Counted from the first letter of the stretch, positions 1-7,670 are shown. The stretch is DNA of 32,967 bases from Spirochaetia bacterium (GCA_026002025.1 BOAU01000014.1:1-32967), one strand, 5' to 3'. Translations and numbers: made by a program. Notes: generated by a model not told the origin, from the letters alone.

Positions 1-18
1 ATGCGCACTAACAAACAC

Positions 19-42
19 AGGGGCGGCTCTCCTGCGGCCCCT
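19..42 (-). terminator. Hairpin, possible terminator downstream of the DUF72 remnant
   Basis: AGGGGC (19-24) pairs with GCCCCT (37-42). After one G/G mismatch a GC/GC pair continues the stem, and the loop is TCTCCT. On the minus strand the stem is followed by a moderately T-rich GTGTTTGTT. The position fits a terminator for the minus-strand genes. The T tract is weak, so the call is tentative. The rest of 1-74 shows nothing else. Confidence 0.35.
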
Positions 43-74
43 ACGCAAAATTCACCGCCCGAAAACCTATGACA

Positions 75-209
75 TTAAAATGGCAGATCGCCCGTTGTAT
101 CATGCTTTACAGCTTGCCCCATCCGGTGGTTGTTAAAGTAGACCAATATCCGATCCGCCTCTAGTACAATCCGCCGGAGCCGGTTTCCCCAGGATTCCAG
201 TTCCTTTAT
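75..209 (-). pseudogene. C-terminal remnant of a DUF72 (YecE-like) protein
   Basis: Reading the minus strand from 209 to the stop at 75-77 gives 44 codons with no start codon, directly preceded by an in-frame TAG. The peptide contains ELESWGNRLRR, then VYFNNHRMGQAV. DUF72 proteins end in the same way, with a tryptophan-containing helix followed by a (V/F)YFNN..GHA(V/A) strand and helix, so this is their last ~40 residues. The other ~200 residues of the domain are absent. The fragment begins within a few bases of the end of the NYN gene upstream on the same strand. That suggests one deletion or recombination event removed the 5' part of the DUF72 gene and the 3' part of the NYN gene. Without a ribosome-binding site it is probably not translated. 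The identification rests on motif recognition alone. Confidence 0.6.
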
Positions 210-778
210 CTAAAAGAATTTGAAAGCCGCTGTTTCAAGTCCCCCGCCGATACTCCCCAAGGCCGCGAGGCGGGGCGGACATCGTCTTCGTCGGCCTCTT
301 CATTCTGCACATCCCGCAGTATTTCTGTGTAAATAAATTTATCGCAGACAGAAACAAAGGCGCGGGGGGTTTTCTTTTCTCCAAAACCGTAAACCGTATG
401 CCCGCTTTCCCGCAGCCGGGCGGCAAGGCGGGTAAAATCGGAATCGCTTGAAACGATGCAGAAGCCGTCAAGCTTCTGGCTGTAGAGCAGATCCATGGCG
501 TCGATGATCATGGCGCTGTCGGTGGCGTTCTTGCCCTGGGTGTAGGCAAACTGCTGAATCGGCTGGATGGCGTATTCCAGAAGCCGTTCCTTCCACTGGC
601 GGAGGTTGGTGCTGGTCCAGTCCCCGTAGATCCGTTTGACGCTGGCAACGCCGTACTTGGCGACCTCGTCCAAAAGTCCTTCGATAATGGCGGGCTGGGT
701 GTTGTCCGCATCGATAAGCACCGCAAGTTTAGCCTGACTGATATCAGACTGTTGTGTTGAAAATGGCAATAAAGGCAT
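206..778 (-). CDS. NYN-domain (PIN-like) ribonuclease-family protein, probably C-terminally truncated
   Basis: The 190-aa protein carries a NYN/LabA-type PIN-like fold. Acidic metal-site residues are recognisable: LIDADN (D23, D25), YGDW (D52), TDSAMIIDAMD (D87, D94) and SSDSDF (D112, D114). NYN proteins are Mg2+-dependent nucleases, usually acting on RNA; the substrate here is unknown. ATG at 778 is preferred over the upstream in-frame codons because GGAGAG lies 8 nt before it and the longer form would run into the neighbouring gene. Bacterial relatives commonly continue into an OST-HTH/LOTUS RNA-binding domain. Here the protein stops soon after the catalytic domain, in an acidic stretch (EEADEDD) and a short tail, and a DUF72 remnant follows at once. 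The LOTUS part was probably lost. The gene starts 4 nt after the stop of the helicase partner gene, so it is likely the last gene of that minus-strand operon. Confidence 0.8.
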   Translation of the reverse strand: MPLLPFSTQQSDISQAKLAVLIDADNTQPAIIEGLLDEVAKYGVASVKRIYGDWTSTNLRQWKERLLEYAIQPIQQFAYTQGKNATDSAMIIDAMDLLYSQKLDGFCIVSSDSDFTRLAARLRESGHTVYGFGEKKTPRAFVSVCDKFIYTEILRDVQNEEADEDDVRPASRPWGVSAGDLKQRLSNSFR

Positions 779-782
779 AGTT

Positions 783-3062
783 CTACTCTCCAAAAATTGA
801 TTTTTTGATCCGCCGTAAAAGGCTGATCTTGCCCAAGGGAATACGAATAGTATTCCCAGGGATACGAGTATCCCTGGGACTTGCGCCGTCCTGGTCCGCC
901 GCTTCCACAGGATTGATAACGAGGACGCTTTCACCTTCGGTTTTTTCCAGGGCCAGGGGAATGCCGAAGCTCTGTTGCATAGCACCGGCATGGGGCCACT
1001 GCACCTCCACCAGTGACTTTGAAGCGATGGCCTGTTTGGCGATTGAGGCCTTCCCCACATAGTCGAGGCCGCGGGCCTCCAGTTTTTCGTAGCGCAGGGA
1101 AGCCCCGGACAGCTGGGCCTCGCTTAATACCAAGCGCCGTTCTATCCGGGCGGCAAGCTCATCCCGTTCGACCCTGGGGAGCTTCATCTTGTCCAGAACC
1201 GTACGGAACTGTTCCTTGAGGGATTCCCGCCGGTCGAAAATTTCCGCGGAAAATTTTGTTGAAGCTTCCGCAAAAGGCGGGGCAAATTGCAGGAGGGGCT
1301 TATTCGCCGAACGGTAATACCGGGAAAGTGAAGCCGGGCTGGGGTAAGGGGAATGCCGGTCCGCCGCCCCGTTGAGGAATTCATCGGAATTTCCTGCAAA
1401 GCCTTCCCCTCTCCGGCTCTGTTTTTTATACTGGGCAAATACATCCACCCCGGCTTTCCGCAGGGCTTCCGCGGCTTCCCTGGATTCGCCCGCCGAAAGA
1501 AGGTACACCCCCGGGGCAATGGTCCTGCTTATCAGGGAAGCGAGGGGCTCCGCCTCCGCAAGGTAACGGCGATCCTCGGAAAGTGAAATCACAATCCCTT
1601 CGTAAAGGGACACCTCCGCGTAACGCTGCGCCCAATCCTGCAGGGTCCAGATGAGCAGTTCCGGCACCCGGTTGCCCGAAAGGCGGTTGAGGATATCCTT
1701 CATGACCATTGCGGTGAAACCCCGATCAAAACCCCGGATGACCGATTCACGGGTCAGTTCAAAACGGACTGCTGCGCCGGTTTCTCGGACAAGCGCAAAG
1801 GACCCCAAAGACAATGCATCGGCAAAACTGATGCCGGGATAGATGATGCAGGAAAAAGCGGTGTCCATGGCAAGCACCGGCGCATCAGGCACAGTATTAC
1901 TGTGCGCAGTATTACTAGTACTACTGTGCGCCGTGCATCCCGGCCCCAAAGTCCAGTACCCGGCAACGGACAAACGCAGTAATTCTGTTTTTTCCATCCC
2001 CTCAAGGAGCCTGAAAAAATGAACCCGGTTTGCCGCCGGGCCTGCATTCCCGCCCGCTTCTTGATCCAGGATGTCCCAATAGCGGCTGAGGGTCTGGCCA
2101 GGATAGGCCCTGTCCTTATCAATCAGATTGAGGAACTGATCGATAAGGGCGGCCAGGGACCTGATGCGATTACGGAACAGATGAGATGCAGCGGCGGGGC
2201 TGCCCTCTGTTTCGTGAGCCCAGCAGTAAATCCCGGCGGCGCAGTAGATCAGCCGGTCACGGGAACGCAGATCCTTAAAGGCCGCCAGTTTCGATGTGTC
2301 GGGGACAAGCCCCTCCCCTTCGATCCGAAACAGCCCCAGGGTCAAAAGCCCACCGGTGATCAGTTCCAAGTCCAGCGCGGGGAAAAGCTGGCTCCCGGAA
2401 TCCAGAACTTTTTTGCGAATCCCCCCTTCATTTTTGAAGAACAGACCTTCCCCGGGAATAAAGGAAATGATCGCCGCAAGGAGCCGATCGTCAAGGGGGG
2501 AACCTTCGCCCCGTACCGGCGCAGGGGCCGCCGCGATTCCCGCCTCCGGCATGGTCGCCGCTTCCCCCAGCGGGATCGAAGGAAAAATGACGGACAGGTC
2601 CGCGGCAAAGGGGGCGAGTACCGGTTCCAGCGCGGGGTTCAGCGCCAGACAGACAGCGCCGGGGCTATGGGCGAGGCCCTCCTCCCGGAAGCGGTACAGG
2701 ATGAACCGTTCCTCGAGGTTAAGGAGGATGTCATGCAAATCGGCGTAGCTTAATTCCCCGGCGAAAAAACTTTCCAGTTCCCCCGGCACAGGTTTCTGCA
2801 GCGCGGCGATCGCGGCGATAACACGGGCATCGGTTTCATCAATATAAAGGGCAATGGTTTTGCGAATCTCGTCACGGGAAAGAAAGGCGCTTAGGTCTTC
2901 CATGAGCCGCTGTTTGTTGAAGGGGGTTTTGATATTGCCGAAGACGCTCCGCATCAACTCGAAGAAGGAGTTGTCCGGCAGAAGCATCAGGGCGGATTTC
3001 CATTCCTCAATGGAGCGAAAGGGCCCGGTGGAAGCGCCGGAGGTATTGATGGCGGCGTTCAT
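783..3062 (-). CDS. Large helicase-associated protein, operon partner of the XPB-type helicase
   Basis: This 759-aa protein has no Walker motifs and is not an enzyme I recognise. Its start abuts the stop of the XPB-type helicase gene with no gap (3062/3063), so the two are translationally coupled. Bacterial XPB helicases are often encoded beside a protein of the 'helicase-associated / Helicase_C_3' type. This protein resembles that group in its helical N-terminus (residues ~15-120), a middle region of predicted winged-helix character, and a C-terminal part (~660-759) with a helix of the form SIAKQAIASKSLVEVQW, similar to WYL-like modules. Two segments look inserted: residues ~378-392, rich in Ser/Thr/Asn/His, and ~729-742. 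Both are encoded by near-perfect DNA palindromes. A role as a helicase cofactor or DNA-binding adaptor in repair is inferred only from context and family resemblance. Confidence 0.6.
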   Translation of the reverse strand: MNAAINTSGASTGPFRSIEEWKSALMLLPDNSFFELMRSVFGNIKTPFNKQRLMEDLSAFLSRDEIRKTIALYIDETDARVIAAIAALQKPVPGELESFFAGELSYADLHDILLNLEERFILYRFREEGLAHSPGAVCLALNPALEPVLAPFAADLSVIFPSIPLGEAATMPEAGIAAAPAPVRGEGSPLDDRLLAAIISFIPGEGLFFKNEGGIRKKVLDSGSQLFPALDLELITGGLLTLGLFRIEGEGLVPDTSKLAAFKDLRSRDRLIYCAAGIYCWAHETEGSPAAASHLFRNRIRSLAALIDQFLNLIDKDRAYPGQTLSRYWDILDQEAGGNAGPAANRVHFFRLLEGMEKTELLRLSVAGYWTLGPGCTAHSSTSNTAHSNTVPDAPVLAMDTAFSCIIYPGISFADALSLGSFALVRETGAAVRFELTRESVIRGFDRGFTAMVMKDILNRLSGNRVPELLIWTLQDWAQRYAEVSLYEGIVISLSEDRRYLAEAEPLASLISRTIAPGVYLLSAGESREAAEALRKAGVDVFAQYKKQSRRGEGFAGNSDEFLNGAADRHSPYPSPASLSRYYRSANKPLLQFAPPFAEASTKFSAEIFDRRESLKEQFRTVLDKMKLPRVERDELAARIERRLVLSEAQLSGASLRYEKLEARGLDYVGKASIAKQAIASKSLVEVQWPHAGAMQQSFGIPLALEKTEGESVLVINPVEAADQDGASPRDTRIPGNTIRIPLGKISLLRRIKKSIFGE
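837..878. repeat. Two overlapping perfect palindromes inside a coding region
   Basis: GGGAATAC (837-844) pairs with GTATTCCC (850-857) across the loop GAATA. Immediately overlapping, CCCAGGGATAC (855-865) pairs perfectly with GTATCCCTGGG (868-878) across GA, an 11+2+11 palindrome. They encode residues ~729-742 of the helicase partner protein. Both stems end in ATAC/GTAT next to the loop, like other palindromes in this window. Confidence 0.85.
1889..1931. repeat. Tandem GTATTAC palindromes inside a coding region
   Basis: GCACAGTA-T-TACTGTGC (1889-1905) is a perfect 8+1+8 palindrome. A second copy of the core AGTATTACT (1908-1916) follows, then an imperfect closing arm to 1931. The segment encodes a low-complexity Ser/Thr/Asn/His/Ala stretch (residues ~378-392 of the helicase partner protein), which looks like an insertion. 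Confidence 0.85.
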
Positions 3063-4877
3063 TTAATCGGCCCAATGCTGAATCGAATATTTGTACCCCT
3101 GTTCAGCAAGAAATTTCTGACGGTTCGCGGCAAAATCTTCTTCCACCGTATAACGGGACACCAGGGTGAAGAACCAGGAATTCCGGCCCTTGGGCATAGA
3201 TTCGGCTGTATGCTGTTCAGCTTCAACGTCCTCAGACTCAAGGCCTTTAGGCCGCAATATCCGCCCAAGACGCTGGGCCTCCTCCTGCCGGGAACCGAAG
3301 GAACCGGAGACCTGCACCGCCATGGAGGCGTCGGGCAGATCAATGGCGAAGTTAGCAACCTTGGACACCACGATCACCTTTACTTCACCACGCTTAAAGG
3401 CGTTGTAGATCTGCTCCCGCTGCGGGTTGGGGGTCTTCCCCGTAATCAGGGGGGCCTTGAGCAGACGCGCCAGGGATTCAAGCTGGGTAATGTACTGGCC
3501 GATGACCAGTATCTGATCCTCGGGATGATTTTCGATGAGCTGCTTTACCGCATCTTCCTTCCGGGGGTTCTCGCTGGCTATGCGGTACTTTTCGCGGGAA
3601 GAGGCCACGGCATAGGGTATCTTCTTGTCCTCGCACAGGTCCAGCCGGATCTCGGTGCAGAAGGCTTCGGCGATCCAGCCCTTGCCTTCCAGGTCCTTCC
3701 AGGGCACATCGTAGCGCTTGGGCCCCACCAGGCTGAACACCGCGTCCTCCGCGCCGTCCTCCCGGATCAGGGTTGCGGTGAGCCCCAGCCGCCTTACGGC
3801 CTGAAGCTCCGCGGTCACCCGGAACACCGGCGCGGGGAGCATGTGCACTTCATCATAGATGATGAGCCCCCAGGGCCGCTCCCGGAAAAGCTTGAAGTGG
3901 GGAAAATCCGCAGCCTTGTCAGGCCGCCAGGTGATGATCTGATAGGTGGCGATGGTAACCGGCGCAACCGACTTTGAATCCCCGGTGTATTCGGCGATCT
4001 GATCCGCGGTAAGGCTTGTCTTGTCCAAAAGTTCTTCTATCCACTGGTGCACCGCCGCCACATTGGTGGTGAGCACCAGGGTATTGGTTTTGAGGAGGGT
4101 CATGAAGGTCATCCCCACCACGGTTTTTCCGGAACCGCAGGGCAGCACCACCACCCCGTAGCCGGTCCCCGGCCCGCCGTTCCCGAAAACCGCCCGGGCC
4201 GCCTCAATCTGATAATCCCGTGGGGAAAAGGGCCGCCCCGAAGCGCCCACACTTCGCAGTTCAATGGCCAGGTCCTCACCCTTCACAAAGGGCGCTTCAT
4301 CCTTTACCGGCCAGCCCAGCCTGATAAGCTCCCGCTTGACGCTCCCCCGGTCAATCAGCCGCAAACGGAAACCAAGGCTGGTCCGCTGCAAATATTTTTC
4401 CAGGGGTTTAGCAGCCCCGATTTCTTCGATGATGGCCTTTTCTTCACAAACCAGGAGTAACTCCTCTGCAATAGTTGCAACTTCAGTTGCAGATTCAAGA
4501 GGGACGTCCTTCGGACTCGATTGATGAACAGCCGCAGCCGCAGGAGGCGCGCCGGTGAGCTGTTCCGGGGAAATAAGCCGGATCTTGCCGTAGCGGGACA
4601 TGGTGTCGGAGAAGCCTTCGAGGATGCCGGCGGGCACGGCGTACCGGGTATAGGTGTTGAGGGCTGTGACAATATCAGAGGGGGCAAAACCCGCGCCGGC
4701 GGCATTCCAGAGGGAAAGGGGGGTGATCCGGTAAGTGTGGATATGTTCCGGGGACTTTTCCAGTTCCGCAAAGGGCATAATGGCGGCCCGCGCGTCCTCC
4801 GCACCGGGGGCATGCACATCAAGCAGAAGGGTGCGGTCACTTTGCACAATCAGCGGATTCACGGGATCAATAGCCAT
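3063..4877 (-). CDS. XPB/Ssl2-type superfamily 2 DNA helicase
   Basis: This 604-aa protein is an ATP-dependent 3'-5' DNA helicase/translocase of the XPB family, acting in DNA repair or transcription-linked DNA opening. Visible elements in order are an N-terminal region (1-110), a variable linker (110-140), a damage-recognition-like region (~150-220), Walker A LPCGSGKT (245-252), the DEVH box (342-345), motif III LTATLIRED (366-374, containing the XPB 'RED' triplet) and motif VI QRLGRILRPK (535-544) with its arginine finger. The length suits bacterial XPB proteins, which lack the eukaryotic extensions. The start at 4877 has only a weak Shine-Dalgarno-like AGG, but the first residues begin a plausible fold and no upstream in-frame alternative is evident. 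The partner gene follows without a gap. The linker is encoded by a cluster of small palindromes (4453-4491). Confidence 0.92.
   Translation of the reverse strand: MAIDPVNPLIVQSDRTLLLDVHAPGAEDARAAIMPFAELEKSPEHIHTYRITPLSLWNAAGAGFAPSDIVTALNTYTRYAVPAGILEGFSDTMSRYGKIRLISPEQLTGAPPAAAAVHQSSPKDVPLESATEVATIAEELLLVCEEKAIIEEIGAAKPLEKYLQRTSLGFRLRLIDRGSVKRELIRLGWPVKDEAPFVKGEDLAIELRSVGASGRPFSPRDYQIEAARAVFGNGGPGTGYGVVVLPCGSGKTVVGMTFMTLLKTNTLVLTTNVAAVHQWIEELLDKTSLTADQIAEYTGDSKSVAPVTIATYQIITWRPDKAADFPHFKLFRERPWGLIIYDEVHMLPAPVFRVTAELQAVRRLGLTATLIREDGAEDAVFSLVGPKRYDVPWKDLEGKGWIAEAFCTEIRLDLCEDKKIPYAVASSREKYRIASENPRKEDAVKQLIENHPEDQILVIGQYITQLESLARLLKAPLITGKTPNPQREQIYNAFKRGEVKVIVVSKVANFAIDLPDASMAVQVSGSFGSRQEEAQRLGRILRPKGLESEDVEAEQHTAESMPKGRNSWFFTLVSRYTVEEDFAANRQKFLAEQGYKYSIQHWAD
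4453..4491. repeat. Cluster of short palindromes in the XPB linker
   Basis: Three inverted repeats lie almost end to end: AGGAGT-A-ACTCCT (4453-4465), TGCAA-TAG-TTGCA (4467-4479) and TGCAAC-TTCA-GTTGCA (4476-4491). They encode residues ~129-142 of the helicase, between the N-terminal region and the helicase core, where conservation is not expected. Confidence 0.7.
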
Positions 4878-4961
4878 AACCTGTCAAGTATATAGAAGAT
4901 GAGGGGGAATTAGAAGGGGCGCATTGGCAATCAGGACAAATATATTTACCCAGGGTAGCTA

Positions 4962-5951
4962 TTACAGGGATGGATTTTCAAGAAGTTTAATTGCTTCGGC
5001 AGAGGGAACATAATCACAATCCATCAGACTGTCTTTGATCTGATCCATGGCCGCGCTGCCAATCAGTGCGGCAACAGGAATTTTCCGGCTCCATAGGTAT
5101 GCAAAGGATGCCGCAGAAATTGAGATACCTTCTTGCTTTGACAATTCCATAACCGTCCGAGCGCGCTTTATATTTTCTTCGCAGAGAAAACCGGCGGAAG
5201 AGCCAAGCCCTTCTTTGGTCAAACCATTTTTGGCAGCCTTATAAAAAAAGCCCTTTGCCTGGGAAGAGTAGGCCAATATCGGCAGGTTCATCTCAATATG
5301 GCCTTGATATTGAGCGGTATCGGTTTCCATATTAATATCGGCGGGCATTTGGGGCGTAGGAACCGCATAACTCCAGCGTTCCATACTAATCGAAAACGGG
5401 GTAAGTCCGTTTTGCCGTGCAAAATTATTGGCTTTTTTTATACGATCCACTGTCCAGGTTGAGGTACCAATTACCCGTATTTTGCCGGCCTTAACCTGTT
5501 CATGCAATACCGGCATGATTGCTTCCACCGGAACAGCAGGATTATCACCGTGGAGCAGATATACATCAAAATAATCATATCCAAAACGGGAAAGACTCAG
5601 ATCGATATCATACCGGATCGCATCTGCATTCAAACGCGGAGAATTATCCAAAAGCGATTTGTGCGCACCTTTGGTAGTAATCGTAAATTTATCCCGCAGT
5701 CCCCGTTCTCTCAGCCAGGCGCCGATAGTATACTCACTATCTCTGGGAGCCTGTACCCGCTGCTCAGGGGGCACCAAATCTACATTATATACCCGTGCGG
5801 TATCCAGCCAGTTACCACCCGCTTCATAATAAGCATCCATCAAGCCAAACGCCGTCTCCCGTGATACCTTTGACCCAAACCGCACTGAACCTAAAATGAT
5901 ATTAGGCAGACTGAATTGATTCCCGTTCAAATTAATTGTATGATAGCGCAT
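4962..5951 (-). CDS. Aldo/keto reductase family oxidoreductase
   Basis: The 329-aa protein is an NAD(P)H-dependent aldo/keto reductase with the usual (beta/alpha)8 barrel length. The catalytic tetrad is present: D50 in NWLDTARVY, Y55, K94 in TITTKG and H134 in YLLHGDN. The later segments GKIRVIGTSTW and ILAYSSQAKGFFY are typical for the family. The substrate is unknown; relatives in carbohydrate-rich neighbourhoods act on sugar aldehydes or on keto-inositols and keto-sugars. The ATG at 5951 follows AAGGAG 9 nt upstream. There is no signal peptide, so it is cytoplasmic. It stands alone on the minus strand, 84 bp upstream of the helicase start. Its 5' region overlaps the promoter of the divergent tRNA gene. 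The 84-bp gap to the helicase (4878-4961) holds no gene or clear promoter. Confidence 0.88.
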   Translation of the reverse strand: MRYHTINLNGNQFSLPNIILGSVRFGSKVSRETAFGLMDAYYEAGGNWLDTARVYNVDLVPPEQRVQAPRDSEYTIGAWLRERGLRDKFTITTKGAHKSLLDNSPRLNADAIRYDIDLSLSRFGYDYFDVYLLHGDNPAVPVEAIMPVLHEQVKAGKIRVIGTSTWTVDRIKKANNFARQNGLTPFSISMERWSYAVPTPQMPADINMETDTAQYQGHIEMNLPILAYSSQAKGFFYKAAKNGLTKEGLGSSAGFLCEENIKRARTVMELSKQEGISISAASFAYLWSRKIPVAALIGSAAMDQIKDSLMDCDYVPSAEAIKLLENPSL

Positions 5952-5966
5952 GACTTATTCTCCTTG

Positions 5967-5995
5967 TTGACAACATCGGCCCTGAATGGTAGTCT
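5967..5995 (+). promoter_or_regulatory. Putative sigma70-type promoter of tRNA-Arg
   Basis: TTGACA (5967-5972), a 17-bp spacer and TAGTCT (5990-5995). The expected start is near 6002, ten bases before the tRNA. The -35 box is perfect and the -10 box is weak. The element sits directly upstream of the divergent aldo/keto reductase start. Confidence 0.55.
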
Positions 5996-6011
5996 ATGCA
6001 ACATCCATCCG

Positions 6012-6084
6012 GGTCCAGTAGCTCAGTGGATAGAGCGGCCGCCTCCTAAGCGGCAGGTCGGCAGTTCGACTCTGCCCTGGATCA
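6012..6084 (+). tRNA. tRNA-Arg (anticodon CCU)
   Basis: A full 73-nt cloverleaf can be folded. The acceptor stem is 6012-6018 with 6077-6083 (one G-U pair), and the D stem is GCTC/GAGC. The anticodon stem is GCCGC (6038-6042) with GCGGC (6050-6054) around the loop CTCCTAA, giving anticodon CCT at 6045-6047. The T arm is GGCAG-TTCGACT-CTGCC (6060-6076), and the discriminator is A6084. The 3' CCA is not encoded. It decodes AGG arginine codons. Confidence 0.95.
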
Positions 6085-6086
6085 TG

Positions 6087-6135
6087 GCTAAAAATGCGAA
6101 GCATTTTTAGCTTGGGAGTTTGCGAAGCAAACTCC
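6087..6135 (+). terminator. Two consecutive perfect GAA-loop hairpins behind tRNA-Arg
   Basis: Hairpin 1 is GCTAAAAATGC (6087-6097), loop GAA, and GCATTTTTAGC (6101-6111), an 11-bp perfect stem. Hairpin 2 is GGAGTTTGC (6115-6123), loop GAA, and GCAAACTCC (6127-6135), a 9-bp perfect stem, itself flanked by AGCTTG at 6109-6114 and 6136-6141. Both contain the heptamer GCGAAGC at the tip. They may terminate the tRNA transcript and, read from the other strand, the GH4 operon that ends at 6188. There is no long T tract, so they could equally be interspersed palindromic repeats. The remaining 6136-6187 shows nothing else. Confidence 0.6.
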
Positions 6136-6187
6136 AGCTTGATTTCTCCACTTATTTTTACATTTTGGGCTTAGGAGTTTCCACCCT

Positions 6188-7657
6188 CTACTTCGCGGTA
6201 ATTACCCTTTCCGCCCTTTCCTTTGCCACTTCTTCGGCCGTCTTTACCCGGAGCCTTACTGCCCCCTTGTAGCCTTCGTTGGTCGCAATTAAATTCCCCG
6301 CGGCAAAGGTTTTTTTCGCTGCGGCGATTGCCTTGGTGTATTGGGGCAGCCATTGTTCCTGGGCAATAAGCATCTCGTCAACCATCTGCCACACTTCGGC
6401 CGGGTTGCAAACCGCGCCGGTCAGGGGGTCAAGAAGGCAGGCCTGTTTTAAGAGTTCCGCGTCACCTGAGACCGCGGCTTCTACCGCCATGCGCTGCACG
6501 GAAACCGACTGGGACAGAATCGCCGCGCAGCCCAGGGGCAGTTCTCCGATGCGGGGAACCGCAATGCCGCTACGATCGACAAAGCAGGGTACTTCCACGA
6601 TGCAGTCGGGGGGCAAATTTTCTATGCAGCCGTGGTTTACAATATTGAAGTGGCCCCGGTATTTTCTCCCTGTTTCAAGGGACTCCATGATGTATGAACC
6701 GTGTTCGCTGCCCCGCTGGGAGCCGTCGTATTTTTTGGGCGGCTCATTTAAAAGTTTTGGATATTCGGTGTCGAACCAGTTCCGCTCTTCACGGGTAACC
6801 CGTAAATAGCCGCCGGTTTCGCCGTTTATCCAGCTGTCCGTGTTGATCCACTTTTCGATTTCTGCGGGCCGCTTGCGGTACCATGCCACATATTCTGACA
6901 GGTGTCCGTTTGATTCGGTTGAGTAATAGCCGAAACGGCGGAGTATGTCGATGCGCACCTTTTCTTCTTTGCTGAACCTGGGATGTTTTTCAAAGGCCGC
7001 AAGCAGTTTATCAAGCTGTTCAAGGCCCTTATGCTTAACGCTGATATACCATGTTTGATGATTAAGCCCCGCGCAAACAAAATCCAGTTCCTTATGGGGA
7101 ATACCGAGCGCTTCCGCAATCTGATGTTCCCCGTGAATTTCCCCGTGGCAGAGACCGATGGTGTTCACGCCGCCGTATTTATTGCAGGCCCAGGTAACCA
7201 TTGCGTTGGGATTTGAATAATTCAAAAGGATCGCGTTTTTTTCGGCAACCTCGCGGATATCTTTGCAGAAATCAAGCACCGCCGGAATGACCCGCTGACC
7301 GTACATGATGCCCCCTGTGCAGAGGGTGTCGCCGACACACTGATCAACGCCGTATTTCAGCGGAATATCAATGTCGGTTTCAAAGCCCTCAAGGCCGCCG
7401 ACACGCACGCAGTTAACGATATAGCGGGCGTTTTTAAAGGCTTCCCGCCTGTCGGTGGTGGCGGTAATTTTAGTTTTGATGTTGTTTGCTTCCAGGTCCC
7501 GCTGGCAAAGCCCCGTAACCTTGTCCAGATTATCCTTGTTGATATCGGTAAAGGCGATTTCTATATCGCGGAATTCCGGCACCGACATGATGTCGGTAAA
7601 CAGGGTCCGCGCAAACACCAGGCTTCCCGCTCCGATAAATGCTAATTTAAAACTCAT
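6188..7657 (-). CDS. Glycoside hydrolase family 4 protein, second GH4 gene of the operon
   Basis: The 489-aa protein is a GH4 glycosidase, using NAD+ and a divalent metal (usually Mn2+) in a redox-elimination mechanism. Seen: the N-terminal Rossmann motif FIGAGS (7-12), TDIN (38-41, NAD ribose site), NYSNPNAM (146-153), the metal ligands C170 and H200 (GLNHQ), and ENLPPDCIVEVP further on. The subfamily motif after the cysteine is CHGEIHG rather than the CHSVQ of MelA-type alpha-galactosidases, so its specificity may differ, for instance alpha-glucosidase or alpha-glucuronidase. No phospho-sugar motif (CDxP/CNxP) is seen, so free rather than phosphorylated sugars are likely. ATG at 7657 is chosen because AGGAG lies 8 nt upstream; a longer frame would overlap the preceding gene. 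It follows that gene by 13 nt. Confidence 0.88.
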   Translation of the reverse strand: MSFKLAFIGAGSLVFARTLFTDIMSVPEFRDIEIAFTDINKDNLDKVTGLCQRDLEANNIKTKITATTDRREAFKNARYIVNCVRVGGLEGFETDIDIPLKYGVDQCVGDTLCTGGIMYGQRVIPAVLDFCKDIREVAEKNAILLNYSNPNAMVTWACNKYGGVNTIGLCHGEIHGEHQIAEALGIPHKELDFVCAGLNHQTWYISVKHKGLEQLDKLLAAFEKHPRFSKEEKVRIDILRRFGYYSTESNGHLSEYVAWYRKRPAEIEKWINTDSWINGETGGYLRVTREERNWFDTEYPKLLNEPPKKYDGSQRGSEHGSYIMESLETGRKYRGHFNIVNHGCIENLPPDCIVEVPCFVDRSGIAVPRIGELPLGCAAILSQSVSVQRMAVEAAVSGDAELLKQACLLDPLTGAVCNPAEVWQMVDEMLIAQEQWLPQYTKAIAAAKKTFAAGNLIATNEGYKGAVRLRVKTAEEVAKERAERVITAK

Positions 7658-7670
7658 TTGCCATTCTCCT

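Noticed and set aside
1..72. Plus-strand ATG at base 1 opening a 23-codon frame
   Set aside because: Ends after 23 codons with no similarity; the coding signal there is on the minus strand (DUF72 remnant).
2019..2753. Open frame of 244 codons on the plus strand
   Set aside because: It lies wholly antisense to the helicase partner gene, has no ribosome-binding site, and its product has the low-complexity Arg/Pro/Gly look of a shadow frame.
5724..5741. GATAGT...ACTATC inverted repeat in the aldo/keto reductase gene
   Set aside because: 6-bp arms without the GTATTAC centre; not distinguishable from chance in a coding region.
6012..6141. tRNA-Arg as an integration site for a mobile element
   Set aside because: No integrase, and no second copy of the tRNA 3' end was found in the window; the neighbours are ordinary metabolic genes.
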